NCBI GenBank assembly: GCA_021772215.1
Contig: JAJFMK010000301.1
Span: 1-5,670, forward strand
DNA: 5,670 nt
Direction of reading: 5' to 3'
Origin: Chlamydiota bacterium
GTDB taxonomy: Bacteria; Chlamydiota; Chlamydiia; Chlamydiales; JAJFMK01
The notes below the pieces were generated by a model that was not told the origin of the DNA, made no database searches, and saw nothing but the letters and a program-made list of their open reading frames with translations. The position numbers were made by a program, and so were the translations under genes. The stretch's first letter is position 1. Every line of letters begins with the position of its first letter. Of the stretch, positions 5,377 through 5,670 are shown one piece after another.

Positions 5377-5655
5377 TTGAAGAGTGATGTCGTGAAGATA
5401 ACAGGAAAGTTAGGTTTGTGCGTAGTTTTTGTTGGGATGTTTTTGGGGCCCCTATTTGCTTACACTAAAGAAACAGAAATCTCTATAACTTCTGTAGATA
5501 GTCCGCTAACTTTAGCAAAAATCGCAGATAAAAAAGCAATAGATCGATACTTTATAATGCACCCTAGAATTCAGACAGGTATATTTAGGAGAAAATGGAC
5601 GTCTCGTTTAAGCTATATGGAGACAAACAATGGCAAGAAGGAAAATGAGCAGTAA
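5377..5655 (+). CDS. Small hypothetical secreted or membrane-anchored protein
   Basis: With TTG at 5377 as start, this gives 92 residues: a basic N-terminus (KSDVVKITGK), a hydrophobic run LGLCVVFVGMFLGPLFA (12-28), then a polar tail of about 64 residues rich in Lys, Arg, Ile and Thr. The hydrophobic part could be a Sec signal peptide cut after LFA (28) or a single membrane anchor facing outward. Start choice: AGAGGA (5362-5367) lies nine bases before the TTG. GTG at 5392 (87 residues) is a second option. A longer frame back to TTG 5296 overlaps the FGE remnant and lacks a well-spaced ribosome site. I do not recognise the family. Size and topology recall FtsL-like division proteins, but no leucine zipper is apparent. 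Its end overlaps the next start by 26 bases, so the two are probably co-translated. Confidence 0.55.
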   Translation: MKSDVVKITGKLGLCVVFVGMFLGPLFAYTKETEISITSVDSPLTLAKIADKKAIDRYFIMHPRIQTGIFRRKWTSRLSYMETNNGKKENEQ

Positions 5656-5670
5656 ATATTCATCAGCATT
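5630..5670 (+). CDS. Start of a further gene, cut by the right window edge
   Basis: ATG at 5630 opens a frame, MARRKMSSKYSSA, that runs off the window without a stop. GGAGA (5619-5623) lies six bases upstream, which is an excellent Shine-Dalgarno spacing. The frame differs from that of the small gene, whose last 26 bases it overlaps, a common sign of translational coupling. Only 13 codons are visible. The N-terminus is basic and its family cannot be told. Confidence 0.45.
   Translation, partial: MARRKMSSKYSSA

Noticed and set aside
5377..5655. Identification of the small protein as FtsL, with an FtsI-type gene following
   Set aside because: Size and single hydrophobic segment fit, but there is no visible leucine-zipper or coiled-coil pattern and too little of the next gene to test the idea.

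Overview
The window holds four complete genes, one gene cut by the left edge, one probable small gene, the first codons of another, and a gene-free stretch built from inverted repeats beside a broken enzyme gene. It is bacterial: genes are tightly packed, Shine-Dalgarno sites are visible, and base composition is moderate, with AT-rich intergenic DNA and a visibly GC-richer patch near 5090-5280. An ankyrin-repeat plus SET-domain protein points to a bacterium that lives inside eukaryotic cells. Chlamydiota (environmental, Waddlia/Parachlamydia-like) is my best guess and a Legionella-like host is the alternative. No marker gene here fixes the taxon.

Left part (1-1652): a 5'-truncated GyrI-like effector-binding protein gene overlaps by one base a nucleoside 2-deoxyribosyltransferase-like gene, so the two are probably an operon. 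The second gene converges on and overlaps by 14 bases a beta-carbonic anhydrase gene (can) on the minus strand. The 184-base gap at 1653-1836 lies between the divergent starts of can and a glycosyltransferase gene. It holds candidate promoters for both and a small dyad.

Middle part (1837-4797): a GT4-like glycosyltransferase with an N-terminal signal-peptide-like segment and a degenerate donor-site motif runs on the plus strand. It faces the ankyrin-SET gene on the minus strand. A strong hairpin between them, overlapping the last codons of the SET gene, is probably the glycosyltransferase terminator. The SET gene is best started at 4797 rather than at the upstream ATG at 4827, because only the former has a good Shine-Dalgarno site.

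Right part (4798-5670): AT-rich DNA leads into a nested set of inverted and direct repeats (4932-5139). This has 31-base outer arms with one mismatch, a hairpin in the middle and a 24-base perfect palindrome at its right end. The right arm runs into the 3' end of a minus-strand remnant of a formylglycine-generating enzyme (FGE/SUMF1 family) that keeps the catalytic-cysteine segment but has lost the rest. Beyond it are a small plus-strand gene for a secreted or membrane-anchored protein and, overlapping its end, the start of another gene that leaves the window.

Apart from the first two genes there is no obvious shared pathway. The right part looks like a site of past insertion, rearrangement and gene decay. 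The most interesting items are the repeat element with the FGE remnant, the ankyrin-SET candidate effector, and the exported-looking glycosyltransferase.
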